A stretch of 40,612 nucleotides of DNA from Bacillota bacterium (lineage in GTDB: Bacteria > Bacillota > Clostridia > Christensenellales > Aristaeellaceae): the NCBI GenBank assembly GCA_029548395.1, contig JAKPNM010000115.1:1-40612 (forward strand), written 5' to 3'. A program made the position numbers and the translations under genes. The first letter of the stretch is position 1. The number at the start of each line of letters is the position of its first letter. The notes below the pieces were generated by a model. It was not told the DNA's origin, searched no databases, and saw nothing but the letters and a program-made list of their open reading frames with translations. Shown piece by piece: positions 8,236-17,441 of this stretch.

Positions 8236-9411
8236 CTATAAGCCGGCCAGGAAGGCCTTGATCCGTTCAAAGGCCACCAGCAAGCTGTCCGTCGCCGTCG
8301 CATAGCAGCAGCGAATGTGCCCTTCCCCACTGGGACCAAAGGCGCTGCCGGGTACACACACCACATGCTGCTCCTTGAGAAGACGCTCGCAAAACTGCTC
8401 GCTGTTCAGTCCGGTATGGCGGATGTCGGGGAAGGCATAAAACGCGCCTTTGGGCTCAAAGCATGGAAGCCCCATCTCATTGAAGGCTTTGACCATCAGC
8501 CGCCTGCGGCGGTCATAGCTCTCACGCATCCTGCTCACTTCGGCATAATCGGTCTCACGCCCCTGGCGCAGCGCATTCCAGGCAGCCACCTGGCTTTGCC
8601 GGCTGGCACACATGATGGTGTATTGATGAATGCGCGCACAGGCCCTGACAATTTCAGCCGGCGCACACAGGTAGCCCAGACGAAAGCCGGTCATCGCAAA
8701 GGCCTTGGAAAAGCCGCTGACGACCATGCTGCGCTCACGCATGCCCGGCAGCGAGGCAATGGAAGGCTGCCGGAATCCATCATAGCATAATTCCGCATAG
8801 ATTTCGTCACATACCACGAACAGGTCATGGCGTATAGCAAGTTCTGCAATACGCTCCAGACGCTCCCTGGGCATGACCGCACCGGTTGGATTGCTGGGAT
8901 AACTCAAAACCAGCACACGGCTTTGGGGCGTGATCCGGGCTTCCAGATCCTCAGGAAGCAGCTCAAAGTTGTTCTGCGCATGCGTGGGCACATTGACCGG
9001 CACGCCAAGGGCGAACCGGGTGCAGGCCTGGTAACTGATATAACAGGGTTCCGGGATGAGCACCTCATCCCCCGGGCGTACCAGGACCCGCAAAGCGATG
9101 TCAATCGCCTCGCTGGCACCGACCGTCACCAGCACTTCACTGTCAGGCGCGTAGCTCACTTCAAAGCGTGTTTGCAAATAATGGACGATCTCTTCTCTCA
9201 GGGGAAGAATGCCCGCATTGGTGGTGTACTGGGTTTCTCCGTCCAGCAGGCTGTCAATCGCGGTATTGCGCACAGCAAAAGGCGTAACAAAGTCCGGCTC
9301 CCCTACGCCAAGGGAAATGACATCCTTCATGGTGCCGGCAATGTCAAAAAAGCGTCGGATTGCGCTGGGCGGCACGGCCGCAATGGCCGGGTTGACAAAA
9401 CGACTGCTCAT
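8236..9411 (-). CDS. Class I/II PLP-dependent aminotransferase (aspartate aminotransferase-like)
   Basis: Transfers amino groups between an amino acid and a 2-oxo acid using pyridoxal phosphate in the cytoplasm. The 391 residues fit fold-type I aminotransferases. Visible markers are the early GVGEPDF, TVGASEAID at the cofactor phosphate site, SYPSNPTGAV, VCDEIYAEL with the PLP-ring Asp, the Schiff-base lysine in SGFSKAFAMTGFRLGY, and the C-terminal carboxylate-binding HIRCCYA arginine region. The ATG overlaps the stop of the Lrp/AsnC gene by 4 bp, so the regulator and enzyme are translationally coupled. This pairing is common in Clostridia and suggests the regulator senses the enzyme's amino acid. 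Substrate specificity (Asp, aromatic or Ala) cannot be assigned from sequence alone. Confidence 0.93.
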   Translation of the reverse strand: MSSRFVNPAIAAVPPSAIRRFFDIAGTMKDVISLGVGEPDFVTPFAVRNTAIDSLLDGETQYTTNAGILPLREEIVHYLQTRFEVSYAPDSEVLVTVGASEAIDIALRVLVRPGDEVLIPEPCYISYQACTRFALGVPVNVPTHAQNNFELLPEDLEARITPQSRVLVLSYPSNPTGAVMPRERLERIAELAIRHDLFVVCDEIYAELCYDGFRQPSIASLPGMRERSMVVSGFSKAFAMTGFRLGYLCAPAEIVRACARIHQYTIMCASRQSQVAAWNALRQGRETDYAEVSRMRESYDRRRRLMVKAFNEMGLPCFEPKGAFYAFPDIRHTGLNSEQFCERLLKEQHVVCVPGSAFGPSGEGHIRCCYATATDSLLVAFERIKAFLAGL

Positions 9412-9899
9412 GGCGAGACCGATAGCCTCCTGTCCTCCTCCTGACGGTCAAAAACCACGCCATCCTGCTTATAGCGTTTCAGCACGAAGCTGGTGCTGGT
9501 GCCGGTCACGGTTTCCAGGGGGCTGAGACGTTCGGAAACAAACTGCGCCAGCTCCTTGAGGGTAGGAGCCGCCACCTGGATCAGCAGGTCATAGGTACCG
9601 CTCATCAGGTATAATCCCCGCACCTCCTCAAAGTTGTTGATTCGCCTGGCAACCGCGTCGAAACCAAAGTCGCGCTGCGGCGTCACCTTCACTTCAATCA
9701 TGGCCTCAACCATGTTGCGTTCGGCCTTGTCCCAGTTGATAATAGGGCGGTAGCTCAGAATAATGCCATCTTTTTCCAATGTATCAATGATTCCGGCAAC
9801 TTCCTGGATGTCCATGCCCAGCATCACCGCCATTTGTTCCAGCGGAATACGGCAATTCTCATTGAGCAGGTCCAGCACACGCTTTTGGTGTCCGTTCAT
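9408..9899 (-). CDS. Lrp/AsnC family transcriptional regulator
   Basis: A DNA-binding feast/famine regulator of 163 residues. The N-terminal helix-turn-helix (about residues 1-60, RVLDLLNENCRIPLEQMAVM...) is followed by an alpha/beta RAM ligand-binding domain (about residues 70-145) containing VRGLYLMSGTYDLLIQV, typical of Lrp/AsnC proteins that bind amino acids and form octamers. It starts 25 bp downstream of fhs with AGGAGAG upstream of the ATG, and overlaps the aminotransferase start. It probably controls this cluster in response to an amino acid, though no operator of its own was recognised. Confidence 0.92.
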   Translation of the reverse strand: MNGHQKRVLDLLNENCRIPLEQMAVMLGMDIQEVAGIIDTLEKDGIILSYRPIINWDKAERNMVEAMIEVKVTPQRDFGFDAVARRINNFEEVRGLYLMSGTYDLLIQVAAPTLKELAQFVSERLSPLETVTGTSTSFVLKRYKQDGVVFDRQEEDRRLSVSP

Positions 9900-9924
9900 G
9901 TATCTCTCCTTTCAGGGGCTGATG

Positions 9925-11592
9925 CTAAAATATCCCGCTGATCACGCCATCATTGTCCACATCAATGTTCAGCGCCGCAGGTTGTTTGGGCAGTCCGGGC
10001 ATGGCAATGATATCCCCGGCAAAGGCAACGACAAAGCCCGCGCCACCGGACAGCCGCGCATCACGGATGGTCAGCTCATACCCACTGGGCGCCCCCAGCA
10101 AAGCTGCGTTATCGCTGAAGGAATATTGGGTCTTGGCGATGCACACAGGGTAATTGCCAAAGCCATCCTCTGTCAGTTGCGCCAGAATCTTCCTGGCCTG
10201 GGCAGAAAAGTTGACGCTGCCGGCATGATAAACCTTGCTGGCGACGGCTTCAATCTTTTGGGTTAATGAAGCCTCATCCTCATAGGTGAAGCGCATCTGG
10301 CTGCCCAAACCCTGGTCAGCCAGGCCGGCTACAGCCTGCGCCAGCTCCTTGGCGCCCTGACCGCCTTTGGCCCAGCCATCGCTGAAGCGGCACGGCACCT
10401 GCTCGGCATCCATGGCTGCCTGCAAGGTTTCAATCTCCAGCTGGGTGTCGCTGACAAAGTGATTGATGGCCACCACGACCGGCAAATTCCACACGGTCTT
10501 CACGTTGCGGATATGTGCAAGCAGGTTTTCCATCCCAGCCTTGAGCGCCGGTATGTTTTCCAGGTTCAACTCAGCTTTCTGCACACCGCCGTGGTGCTTG
10601 AGCGCCCGGATGGTGGCCACCAGCACCACAACATCCGGCCGCAAGCCACTGGTGCGGCACTTGATGTCGATGAATTTCTCTGCGCCCAGGTCGGCGCCGA
10701 AGCCTGCCTCGGTCACCACATAGTCGGCCATCTTCATTGCAAGGCGCGTGGCGGCGATCGAGTTGCAGCCATGAGCGATGTTGGCAAAAGGGCCCCCATG
10801 AATCAACGCCGGGGTATGGTCAATGGTCTGTACCAGGTTGGGCATCATGGCGTCGCGCAGCATCGCCGCCATCGCGCCTTGCGCGCCAATCTGCGAACAG
10901 GTAATGTTCTTGCCCTCGCGCGTGCGGGCTACTACAATGTTGCCCAGTCGCTTTTTCAGGTCGTTGAGGTCGGCCGCCATGCAAAAGGAGGCCATGACCT
11001 CGCTGGCTGCGGTGATGTCAAAGCCATCCTCGCGCGGACTGCCGTTGCCGGTGCCGCCCAGACCACCCACGATGTTGCGCAGCTGACGGTCATTCATGTC
11101 CATGCAGCGGCGCACACGCACCTGGCGCAGATCTATGCCCAGCTGATTACCCTGCTGGATGTGGTTGTCCACCATGGCGCACAAAAGGTTGTTGGCGCTG
11201 GTGATGGCGTGAAAATCCCCTGTAAAGTGAAGGTTGATGTTTTCCATCGGCAGCACTTGGGCGTGGCCGCCACCGGTCGCCCCTCCCTTCATGCCGAACA
11301 CCGGGCCCATGGAGGGCTCGCGCAGCACCAGCATCGAACGCTTGCCAATGGCACGCAGACCGTCCGCCAGGCTGATGGACACCGTGGTCTTTCCCTCGCC
11401 CGCTGTGGTGGGTGTGATCGCGCTGACCAGAATCAGCCTCCCCTTTTCGGGCATCTCCCGCAGCTTGACCGGATTGACCTTGGCAATCAGCGGGCCATAG
11501 GTCATCAAGGCATCCTCGGGGATGCCATTCTCACGCGCGATCTCAACAATGGGCTTGGGGCTGGCGGCCTGGGCAATCTGTATATCGTTCAT
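9925..11592 (-). CDS. fhs: Formate--tetrahydrofolate ligase
   Basis: ATP-dependent ligation of formate to tetrahydrofolate to make 10-formyl-THF, which feeds purine synthesis and, in acetogens, the methyl branch of the Wood-Ljungdahl pathway. The 555 residues match the family length. Signature stretches are the P-loop-like TPTTAGEGKTTVSISLADGL, LREPSMGPVFGMKGGATGGG, HLTGDFHAI-like FTGDFHAITSANNL, GPFANIAHGCNSI and VTEAGFGADLGAEKF. The ATG follows GGAGGG. A promoter and dyad lie directly upstream, after the GntR gene. The Lrp/AsnC gene follows after 25 bp. Folate-cycle partners (folD, fchA, metF) are not in the window, so a role in acetogenesis cannot be judged. Confidence 0.98.
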   Translation of the reverse strand: MNDIQIAQAASPKPIVEIARENGIPEDALMTYGPLIAKVNPVKLREMPEKGRLILVSAITPTTAGEGKTTVSISLADGLRAIGKRSMLVLREPSMGPVFGMKGGATGGGHAQVLPMENINLHFTGDFHAITSANNLLCAMVDNHIQQGNQLGIDLRQVRVRRCMDMNDRQLRNIVGGLGGTGNGSPREDGFDITAASEVMASFCMAADLNDLKKRLGNIVVARTREGKNITCSQIGAQGAMAAMLRDAMMPNLVQTIDHTPALIHGGPFANIAHGCNSIAATRLAMKMADYVVTEAGFGADLGAEKFIDIKCRTSGLRPDVVVLVATIRALKHHGGVQKAELNLENIPALKAGMENLLAHIRNVKTVWNLPVVVAINHFVSDTQLEIETLQAAMDAEQVPCRFSDGWAKGGQGAKELAQAVAGLADQGLGSQMRFTYEDEASLTQKIEAVASKVYHAGSVNFSAQARKILAQLTEDGFGNYPVCIAKTQYSFSDNAALLGAPSGYELTIRDARLSGGAGFVVAFAGDIIAMPGLPKQPAALNIDVDNDGVISGIF

Positions 11593-11618
11593 TGTTCCCT
11601 CCTGTCGCTTGTCAATCT

Positions 11619-11650
11619 ATTATACAACAACAGCATGTATGTTACATGCT
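11619..11650 (-). promoter_or_regulatory. fhs promoter with overlapping palindromic operator candidate
   Basis: The 85-bp gap between the GntR-family gene and fhs carries a perfect TATAAT (11624-11619 on the minus strand) about 27 bp before the fhs ATG. No good -35 is present. In its place is an inverted repeat AGCATGT-N5-ACATGCT (11632-11650). This suggests a factor-dependent or repressed promoter, with the adjacent GntR protein as the first candidate ligand. Confidence 0.55.
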
Positions 11651-11677
11651 GCCAAGATTTTTACCGTTTCATCAGCT

Positions 11678-12367
11678 TTAATCCTCAGGCTGCTTGCGGC
11701 GCAGGGAAACAGCCGAGAGGCAGGTCAACATGCTCTCCTTGAGATGGCTTTCCATCAGCGTGGCAAAACCTTCCTCATCGCCCTTTGAGAGCATTTCCAG
11801 AAGCTGATGGTGCTCCTTATGCGCGTTGGAGCGGCGCACAATGCTGGCAATCGCGATGTGGGAAAAGCGGATGATATACTCCTCCTGGCTGTCAATTACA
11901 CGCAAAATACGCTTTTTATCAGAAATATGCTCAATCGTGCGGTGGAAATCACGGTTGTATACAGCCAGTTCATCCGCGTTCTCTTCCTGCTGACTGATAT
12001 CCATTTTATCCAGGATGGCTTGCAGCGCGTCCAAATGCTCCTTTTTGACGTTTTTAAAGATGGAAGGAATGATCAGCATCATCAACGCGTTGCGGATGGT
12101 AAAGGTCTCTTCAATGTCCTCCATGGTAAAGGCGCGAACAATCACTCCCTTGCGCTCCACATACTCTACCAGGCCATCCAGCTCCAGTTTTCGGAAGGCT
12201 TCGCGAAGCGGCGTACGGGAAATGTGAAGCTGCTCGGCATAAACTGTCTCGATTAAACGTGAACCAGCCGGGATATCCCCCATAATAATCGCGTGCTTGA
12301 GCGTTTCATAGGTGGTTTCACGAATCGGTTTGTTCAATTCAATCCTATCAAGGCCAAACTGCTCCAC
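11678..12367 (-). CDS. GntR family transcriptional regulator, FadR/FCD subfamily
   Basis: A one-component regulator of about 229 residues. The N-terminal winged helix (about residues 10-75: ETTYETLKHAIIMGDIPAGS, then the recognition helix region ISRTPLREAFRKLELDGLV) is followed by a helical FCD ligand-binding domain with its metal-site-like acidic/His positions (NRDFHRTIEHIS, NAHKEHHQLLEML). The track start is a GTG at 12382 lying within the ribosome-binding region. The GTG at 12367 with GGAGGGA at good distance is more likely. It precedes fhs in the same direction with a separate promoter in between. FCD members usually sense small organic acids; here the ligand is unknown. Control of fhs and of itself is suggested by palindromes at both promoters. 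Confidence 0.9.
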   Translation of the reverse strand: MEQFGLDRIELNKPIRETTYETLKHAIIMGDIPAGSRLIETVYAEQLHISRTPLREAFRKLELDGLVEYVERKGVIVRAFTMEDIEETFTIRNALMMLIIPSIFKNVKKEHLDALQAILDKMDISQQEENADELAVYNRDFHRTIEHISDKKRILRVIDSQEEYIIRFSHIAIASIVRRSNAHKEHHQLLEMLSKGDEEGFATLMESHLKESMLTCLSAVSLRRKQPED

Positions 12368-12390
12368 CTGTGATCCCTCCACTTAATGAT

Positions 12391-12437
12391 AAGGGTAATA
12401 TTACAGTTTCAGCCAACTGCTGTCAAGAACTACCCTT
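12391..12437 (-). promoter_or_regulatory. Promoter of the GntR gene with flanking inverted repeat
   Basis: On the minus strand TTGACA (12426-12421) and TAATAT (12403-12398) are 17 bp apart, about 30 bp before the chosen start. The -10 sits inside a perfect 10-bp palindrome GTAATATTAC (12395-12404). The whole promoter is bracketed by AAGGGTA/TACCCTT (12391-12397 and 12431-12437). This arrangement is typical of an autoregulated repressor gene; that reading is inference. Confidence 0.72.
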
Positions 12438-12500
12438 AAAACAGCAAGGAAAACAGCAGGGTTTTGCGCTTGTGTGTTTATTTGCCGCATGACAACATGC

Positions 12501-13418
12501 TTAATCAAACGGTGCTGACGGCACATAAAGCATCGTTATCAAGCGAAACATGCTGCCTTCGATTTGGTAAATCCCCAACAGGTCCTTTCCGGCAAACAAA
12601 CACACCCTGGCGCCCTCATGCACTGTCTCGCCCACCTGTACCATGTGTCGCGACAAGCTGGCCCCATTGACGGCCAGGTGGCGATACTCAGGCAATACGC
12701 TCATTCGCTTGTAGTTGTCAAGGATGGAAGCAAGGCCAGCAAACCATCTTTGTCCTGTCTTGAAACCAGTCCTCCGCCAATCCAGCAAATCCTCCGGAGT
12801 GGCTGAGGAGCGCAGCGACAGTCCCCCGCATTCCTCACGCAAAAGGAAGCGCATGTGCGCGCAGCCTCCCAACGCATGGCCCAGGTCATGGCAGAGCGTG
12901 CGGATATAGGCGCCTTTGCCGCAGCGCACCCTCAACAAGGCGCCATTTCGCGCTGTCAGGCGTATAATATCAATCTCATAAAAATCAACCGGGCGTGGCG
13001 AAAGCCGCGCTGCCTTGCCCTCCCGCGCCAGCTGATAGGCTGTTTTTCCTGCGACCTTGAGCGCTGAGTACTGCGGCGGCACCTGTATCCCCCTGCCAAC
13101 AAATTGCGCGGCTGCCTGCCGAACCTGTTCCAGGCCTGGATGGAGCTCACAGCGCTCCAGCACCTTGCCCTGGGCATCCTGGGTATCTGTGGCGCTTCCA
13201 AAAGCCACCTCTGCCAGATACTGCTTGGGACGGCCCATCAGCTCATCGCAAACGCGCGTCGCCTTGCCAAGCAGCAGCGGCAACACGCCGGCCGCCTCAG
13301 GATCCAGAGTGCCGGCGTGCCCGGTCTTTTCCCCGGTCAGGCGCTTGACGAAAGCAACCGCCTGGGCAGAGGTCATGCCAGGCGGCTTATAAAAATTGAG
13401 AACACCATTCAGGGACAT
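12501..13418 (-). CDS. truB: tRNA pseudouridine(55) synthase
   Basis: Makes pseudouridine 55 in the T-loop of tRNAs. The 305 residues show the TruB motif GHAGTLDPEAAGVLPLLLG with the catalytic Asp at about residue 40, then YSALKVAGKTAYQLAREG and the RVRCGKGAYIRTLCHDLG motif. The C-terminal ~60 residues correspond to the small PUA-like tail of bacterial TruB. The ATG overlaps the nrnA stop by 10 bp. This is the last gene of the conserved rimP-to-truB operon; ribF and rpsO, often next in Firmicutes, do not follow. Confidence 0.97.
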   Translation of the reverse strand: MSLNGVLNFYKPPGMTSAQAVAFVKRLTGEKTGHAGTLDPEAAGVLPLLLGKATRVCDELMGRPKQYLAEVAFGSATDTQDAQGKVLERCELHPGLEQVRQAAAQFVGRGIQVPPQYSALKVAGKTAYQLAREGKAARLSPRPVDFYEIDIIRLTARNGALLRVRCGKGAYIRTLCHDLGHALGGCAHMRFLLREECGGLSLRSSATPEDLLDWRRTGFKTGQRWFAGLASILDNYKRMSVLPEYRHLAVNGASLSRHMVQVGETVHEGARVCLFAGKDLLGIYQIEGSMFRLITMLYVPSAPFD

Positions 13419-14383
13419 AGGCTTTTTATCATCCGCGCCTTAACCCTGTCAATCGCTTCATCAAGCGGCAGGTCCAGGGTGAAGCCGGCAGCCAGCACAT
13501 GGCCGCCCCCACCCATCTCCTTTGCAATTACCGCTACATTGTGCGGCGCCAGGGCGCGCAAACTGAATTTGGTTTGCGAAGCTTCTACCTGGGTAGCCAG
13601 GAAACACATCTGAACTCCCGGGATGTTGAGCGCATAATTCACCAGACCTTCGACCAAATCCTGCGTGGTGTCGGTCTGTTGAAAATCAGCATCACTCAGC
13701 CGCATCATGCTCAGACGCCCGCCACACTCAAAACTCAACGAATCAAGACAGCGGCCCAGCAAACGATAGAAACTCAGATCCTTGACCAAATGCAGCACCC
13801 TGGAGTAATGTGAGATGTCCAGACCGGCGCGCATCAGTTTGCTCATTTGCAGAAAAAACTCCTCATCCATCTGTCCGAAGCTGAAATTGCCGGTATCAGT
13901 GGAGATCGCGGCATACAGCAGCGCGGCGATATCCGCATTCATGGGCGCTTCCAGCTGCTCATACAAACGGAACACCAGGTTGCCTGTCGCAGCCACCTGA
14001 CTGTCGATGTAATTGTCCATGCCAAAGCAGATGTTCGAGGCATGATGGTCGATCACCAGCGTGTACGGGCAGGCAGAAAACAATTGGCCGCCATCCCCCA
14101 GGCGCGCCAGGTCGGAGGCGTCCAAAGAGCAGGCCAAATCAAAATCCCGCGTTGTGACTTCTGCGGGCTTTTTGATTTGCTCCCATCCGGGCAGAACGCG
14201 CAGATTTTTAGGCACCGCATCGTGGCAGACTGCAGTGACCTCCTTGCCAAGGGCTTCAAGCAGGGCGCTTGCCGCCAGCAAGGAGCCAACGGCATCCCCG
14301 TCGGGCTGCAAGTGCGTCAGCAGCACAACACGCCGCGATCGCCTGAGAACTTCAGCGGTCTGTGCCAGGTCAATGATCTTCAT
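13409..14383 (-). CDS. nrnA: DHH-family oligoribonuclease/pAp phosphatase NrnA
   Basis: A bifunctional enzyme that degrades nanoRNAs (and pGpG/pApA) and removes the 3' phosphate of pAp. The track start at 14497 lies in rbfA. The ATG at 14383 begins MKIIDLAQTAEVL and gives 324 residues, the normal size. DHH motifs are THLQPDGDAVGS (Asp-rich metal site I), CSLDASDLARLGD, VIDHHAS (the name-giving motif) and LYAAISTDTGNF. The C-terminal DHHA1 domain carries GGGGHVLAAGF for substrate binding. The start overlaps the rbfA end by 14 bp and the end overlaps truB, so it is coupled within the operon, its usual Firmicutes position. Confidence 0.95.
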   Translation of the reverse strand: MKIIDLAQTAEVLRRSRRVVLLTHLQPDGDAVGSLLAASALLEALGKEVTAVCHDAVPKNLRVLPGWEQIKKPAEVTTRDFDLACSLDASDLARLGDGGQLFSACPYTLVIDHHASNICFGMDNYIDSQVAATGNLVFRLYEQLEAPMNADIAALLYAAISTDTGNFSFGQMDEEFFLQMSKLMRAGLDISHYSRVLHLVKDLSFYRLLGRCLDSLSFECGGRLSMMRLSDADFQQTDTTQDLVEGLVNYALNIPGVQMCFLATQVEASQTKFSLRALAPHNVAVIAKEMGGGGHVLAAGFTLDLPLDEAIDRVKARMIKSLCP

Positions 14384-14744
14384 GATTGCTGTCTTGTCCC
14401 CCATCGCCAAGCACTTGCCTGAGCACATCCGCAATGTGCATGCCATAGGCGATATTGCGGTCCGGCAGGAAGATGAGTTCCGGCGTGTGGCGTACACTCA
14501 GCCTGGCACCCAGCGCGTGGCGCAACAGGCCGGACGCGCCCTTGAGCGCCTTGATCATATCTTCCAGCCCTTCCTCCTCCAGCACGCTGATATATACCTT
14601 TGCGATGCGAAGATCCCTTGTGGGCTCTACCCTGGTGATGCTGAACGTGCCGCACACGCGCGGGTCGCGCAGCTCCTCCCGAATAATCCTGTCCAGATTC
14701 TTTTTTATTTCTTCAGCGATACGGTTTTGCCGATATTGTGCCAC
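14370..14744 (-). CDS. rbfA: 30S ribosome-binding factor RbfA
   Basis: A small KH-like protein needed for late 30S maturation and 16S rRNA processing, important in cold. The 124 residues start with a GTG at 14744 preceded by AAGGAG. Family wording includes RIAEEIKKNLDRIIREELRDPR, then ITRVEPTRDLRIAKVYISVL, and the C-terminal LSVRHTPELIFLPDRNIAYG, matching the RbfA pattern ending in the PEL.F..D segment. It lies 9 bp after infB and overlaps nrnA. Confidence 0.96.
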   Translation of the reverse strand: MAQYRQNRIAEEIKKNLDRIIREELRDPRVCGTFSITRVEPTRDLRIAKVYISVLEEEGLEDMIKALKGASGLLRHALGARLSVRHTPELIFLPDRNIAYGMHIADVLRQVLGDGGQDSNHEDH

Positions 14745-14753
14745 GCTTTCTCC

Positions 14754-17441
14754 TTAACGCTCGACTTCTTCCATCATGAAGCATTCGATGACATCCTTTT
14801 CCTTGATGTCATTGTAGTTCTCCAGGCCGATTCCGCATTCATAACCACTGGCTACCTCGCGCACATCATCCTTGAAGCGGCGCAGAGAAGACAGCTTGCC
14901 TTCAAAGACCACCACATTATCCCGCAACAGGCGTACCGGCTGATTACGCTGCATTTTGCCATCGGTCACATAACAGCCGGCAATGGTGCCGGAACCCGTA
15001 ATCTTGAACACATTGCGCACCTCCGCGTGTCCCAGGAGGACCTCCTTGAACTCGGGTGCCAGCAAGCCTTTCATCGCCTTTTCAATGTCCTCGATGGCCT
15101 GATAAATCACGCGGTACAGACGGATATCGATGTTTTCCCTGGCGGCTACCTCGCGCGCATTGTTGTCCGGGCGAATGTTGAAACCGATGATAGTGGCATT
15201 GGCGGTCGCAGCCAGGTTGACGTCATCCTTGGTAATGGCTCCTACGCCGGCATGCAGTACGTTGATTTTGACCTGGTCATTGTTCAGTTTCTCCAGAGAC
15301 TGGCGCACCGCCTCGGTGGAGCCCTGGACATCCGCTTTAATGAGGATGTTCAGCGTGAGCTGCTCACCTTCCTTGATGTTCTGGAACAGGTTGTCCAGCG
15401 TTACTGTAGAGGCGGCCACGCGCTGCTCCTTTATGCGGTCCTCGCGCTCTTTGGCTACCTGGCGTACCAGCTTGTCATCATCGACAGCAATCATCTCATC
15501 CCCGGCTTGCGGCACAGAGTCAAAGCCGGAGATCTCAACCGGCATGGAGGGCCCGGCTTCACGCACGCTCTCCCCCTTGTCATTGAGCAGCGCGCGCACG
15601 CGGCCGGCAGCCATACCGGCAATCACATTGTCGCCCACACGCAGTGTCCCGTTTTTCAGCAATACCGTAGCCACAGGACCGCGGCTCTTGTCCAGCTTGG
15701 CCTCAATGATGATACCGCGGGCAAGGCGGTCAGGATTGGCGCGCAGCTGCAGCACCTCGGCCTGCAGCAGAATCATTTCCAGCAGATTGTCCACACCCTC
15801 CCCGGTCTTGGCGGATACGGGCACCATTATGGTATCCCCACCCCATTCCTCGGACACCAGATTGTGGGCGGTCAGGTCCTGCTTAATGCGCTCGGGATTG
15901 GCCTCGGGTTTATCCATTTTATTGATGGCCACAATAATAGGCACCTTAGCAGCCTTTGCGTGATTGATGGCCTCCACTGTCTGGGGCATCACGCCGTCAT
16001 CGGCAGCAACCACCAGCACCGCAATGTCCGTGGACTGCGCGCCACGCGCACGCATGGCGGTAAAGGCCTCGTGGCCAGGGGTATCCAGGAAAGTGATGGT
16101 CTGACCATCCAAATCCACAGAATAAGCGCCGATATGCTGGGTGATGCCGCCGGCCTCGCCGCGGGTCACATGTGTGTCACGTATGTAGTCCAGCAAAGAG
16201 GTCTTGCCATGGTCAACATGGCCCATGATCGTGATGACCGGCGGACGCGGCTTGAGATCTTTCTCATTGTCCTCCACATCCGCGGTTTCGACCAGTTGAT
16301 CCTCCGCCGTGCGCTCCAGACGCAGGATCAATTCCACATCAAATTCAGAGCACACCAGGGAAGCCGTATCATAATCCAGCTCGCTGTTGATGGTGGCGAT
16401 ATTGCCCAACAACAGCAGCTTCTTGAGGATTTCTCCCGCCGGTTTGCCGATGCGCTCGGTCAGATCCTTGACGGTGATGGTCTCCTGGGTCATGTAGGCG
16501 GTCTCGATCTTGATGGGCGCCATCAGTTGCTGTGCTGAAGGTTTCTTGGGGCGTGCACGACGGCCGCCGCGCACAACTTCATCATCCAGTCCATAACGAG
16601 GCTGCGACTTGCGCGCGTTTTGCTTGCGCTGCTTGCTGACATGCTCCGGGTCCGGCTTGCGGCTATAACTCTTTTTATTGGGATCATAGTTGCTGACGCG
16701 CTCCTTCTCCAAGGGCACCAGCAACTCATCTACCGGGACACGCATCGCGGCAGACCTGCCTGTCCCACGTGCCGCGCCGGGCGCAGGGCGGCCATATTGC
16801 TGGGCGCCGGGCGCAGGACGGCTATCCTGCTGGGCGCCGGGCGCCGGACGGCCATACCGCTGAGCGCCGGGCGCAGGACGGCCATACCGCTGAGCAGTAC
16901 GCGTCACCGGCTGACCAGTCGCAAACCTACCTTGAATCGTTGCAGGTTCTGCCGCAGCCGCTGACTTCTCAGCAGCCGGAGCCGGAGCCGGGGCTTGGGT
17001 TTGCTCGGGAGCCGGCTGCTCCGGCTTGACAGGCGCGGGTGCAGGCTCGGAAACGGATACAGCCTGAGCTTGAGGTTCGTCGGACACAGCCTCCAGTATC
17101 TCAGGTCCCTCCTGAACTACCGGTACAGCAGGCGTTGCAGGTTCAGGTTGATCCGCAGCCTGCGCCTGTTGCTGCGCGGCTTCAGCGGCATCAAGAATCG
17201 CCTGTTCATCCTCATCAGGCATGGTCCAGGCCTTTGTCTGCGTCTGGAGCATTTGCTGTTGCTGCTCGTGCTTTATGCGCTGACGTTCCTCTTCCTCCTG
17301 GCGCAAAAAAACTGCTTCCTGTTGCTTAAGCATCTGCAGCATAATGTCCGCATTGCGCTTGACCCGCTCAGTTTCAGACAGGATCACGCCTGTTTTTTGA
17401 TTCAGGTTCTTGATGGTGTCTCTGAGACCGACTTTTGACAT
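14754..17441 (-). CDS. infB: Translation initiation factor IF-2
   Basis: The GTPase that brings initiator fMet-tRNA to the 30S subunit and promotes subunit joining. The 895 residues comprise a long variable N-terminal region (to about residue 310), the IF2N-type segment [20 protein letters not shown], the G domain from about residue 395 with [12 protein letters not shown] (G1), [17 protein letters not shown] (G3) and [10 protein letters not shown] (G4), then domains II-IV (the C-terminal [16 protein letters not shown] region). The N-terminal part is rich in Pro, Ala and Gln and contains four copies of a 10-residue repeat (see repeat entry). The ATG directly follows the ylxQ stop with no gap. 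The conserved core is intact. Confidence 0.98.
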   Translation of the reverse strand: MSKVGLRDTIKNLNQKTGVILSETERVKRNADIMLQMLKQQEAVFLRQEEEERQRIKHEQQQQMLQTQTKAWTMPDEDEQAILDAAEAAQQQAQAADQPEPATPAVPVVQEGPEILEAVSDEPQAQAVSVSEPAPAPVKPEQPAPEQTQAPAPAPAAEKSAAAAEPATIQGRFATGQPVTRTAQRYGRPAPGAQRYGRPAPGAQQDSRPAPGAQQYGRPAPGAARGTGRSAAMRVPVDELLVPLEKERVSNYDPNKKSYSRKPDPEHVSKQRKQNARKSQPRYGLDDEVVRGGRRARPKKPSAQQLMAPIKIETAYMTQETITVKDLTERIGKPAGEILKKLLLLGNIATINSELDYDTASLVCSEFDVELILRLERTAEDQLVETADVEDNEKDLKPRPPVITIMGHVDHGKTSLLDYIRDTHVTRGEAGGITQHIGAYSVDLDGQTITFLDTPGHEAFTAMRARGAQSTDIAVLVVAADDGVMPQTVEAINHAKAAKVPIIVAINKMDKPEANPERIKQDLTAHNLVSEEWGGDTIMVPVSAKTGEGVDNLLEMILLQAEVLQLRANPDRLARGIIIEAKLDKSRGPVATVLLKNGTLRVGDNVIAGMAAGRVRALLNDKGESVREAGPSMPVEISGFDSVPQAGDEMIAVDDDKLVRQVAKEREDRIKEQRVAASTVTLDNLFQNIKEGEQLTLNILIKADVQGSTEAVRQSLEKLNNDQVKINVLHAGVGAITKDDVNLAATANATIIGFNIRPDNNAREVAARENIDIRLYRVIYQAIEDIEKAMKGLLAPEFKEVLLGHAEVRNVFKITGSGTIAGCYVTDGKMQRNQPVRLLRDNVVVFEGKLSSLRRFKDDVREVASGYECGIGLENYNDIKEKDVIECFMMEEVER
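16773..16892 (-). repeat. Four 30-bp tandem repeats inside infB
   Basis: Four consecutive 30-bp units of the type GCGCCGGGCGCAGGACGGCC... encode [10 protein letters not shown]-like decapeptides in the disordered N-terminal region of IF-2. The units differ by a few bases (one reads [10 protein letters not shown]). The in-frame period of 30 allows length changes by slippage without frameshift. Confidence 0.9.

Noticed and set aside
10459-11742. 427-aa plus-strand ORF opposite fhs
   Set aside because: Antisense shadow of the highly conserved fhs gene; His/Ala/Gly-rich translation without any family pattern.
12438-12500. Terminator after truB
   Set aside because: There is a 9-bp direct repeat (AAAACAGCA twice, 12 bp apart) but no convincing stem followed by a T-run.
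14061-16538. 825-aa plus-strand ORF opposite infB/rbfA/nrnA
   Set aside because: It is the antisense shadow of clear coding genes, has no ribosome-binding site or recognisable domain, and its composition mirrors the opposite strand.
16773-16892. CRISPR-like repeats
   Set aside because: The 30-bp units are contiguous with no spacers and encode a decapeptide repeat in frame within infB.
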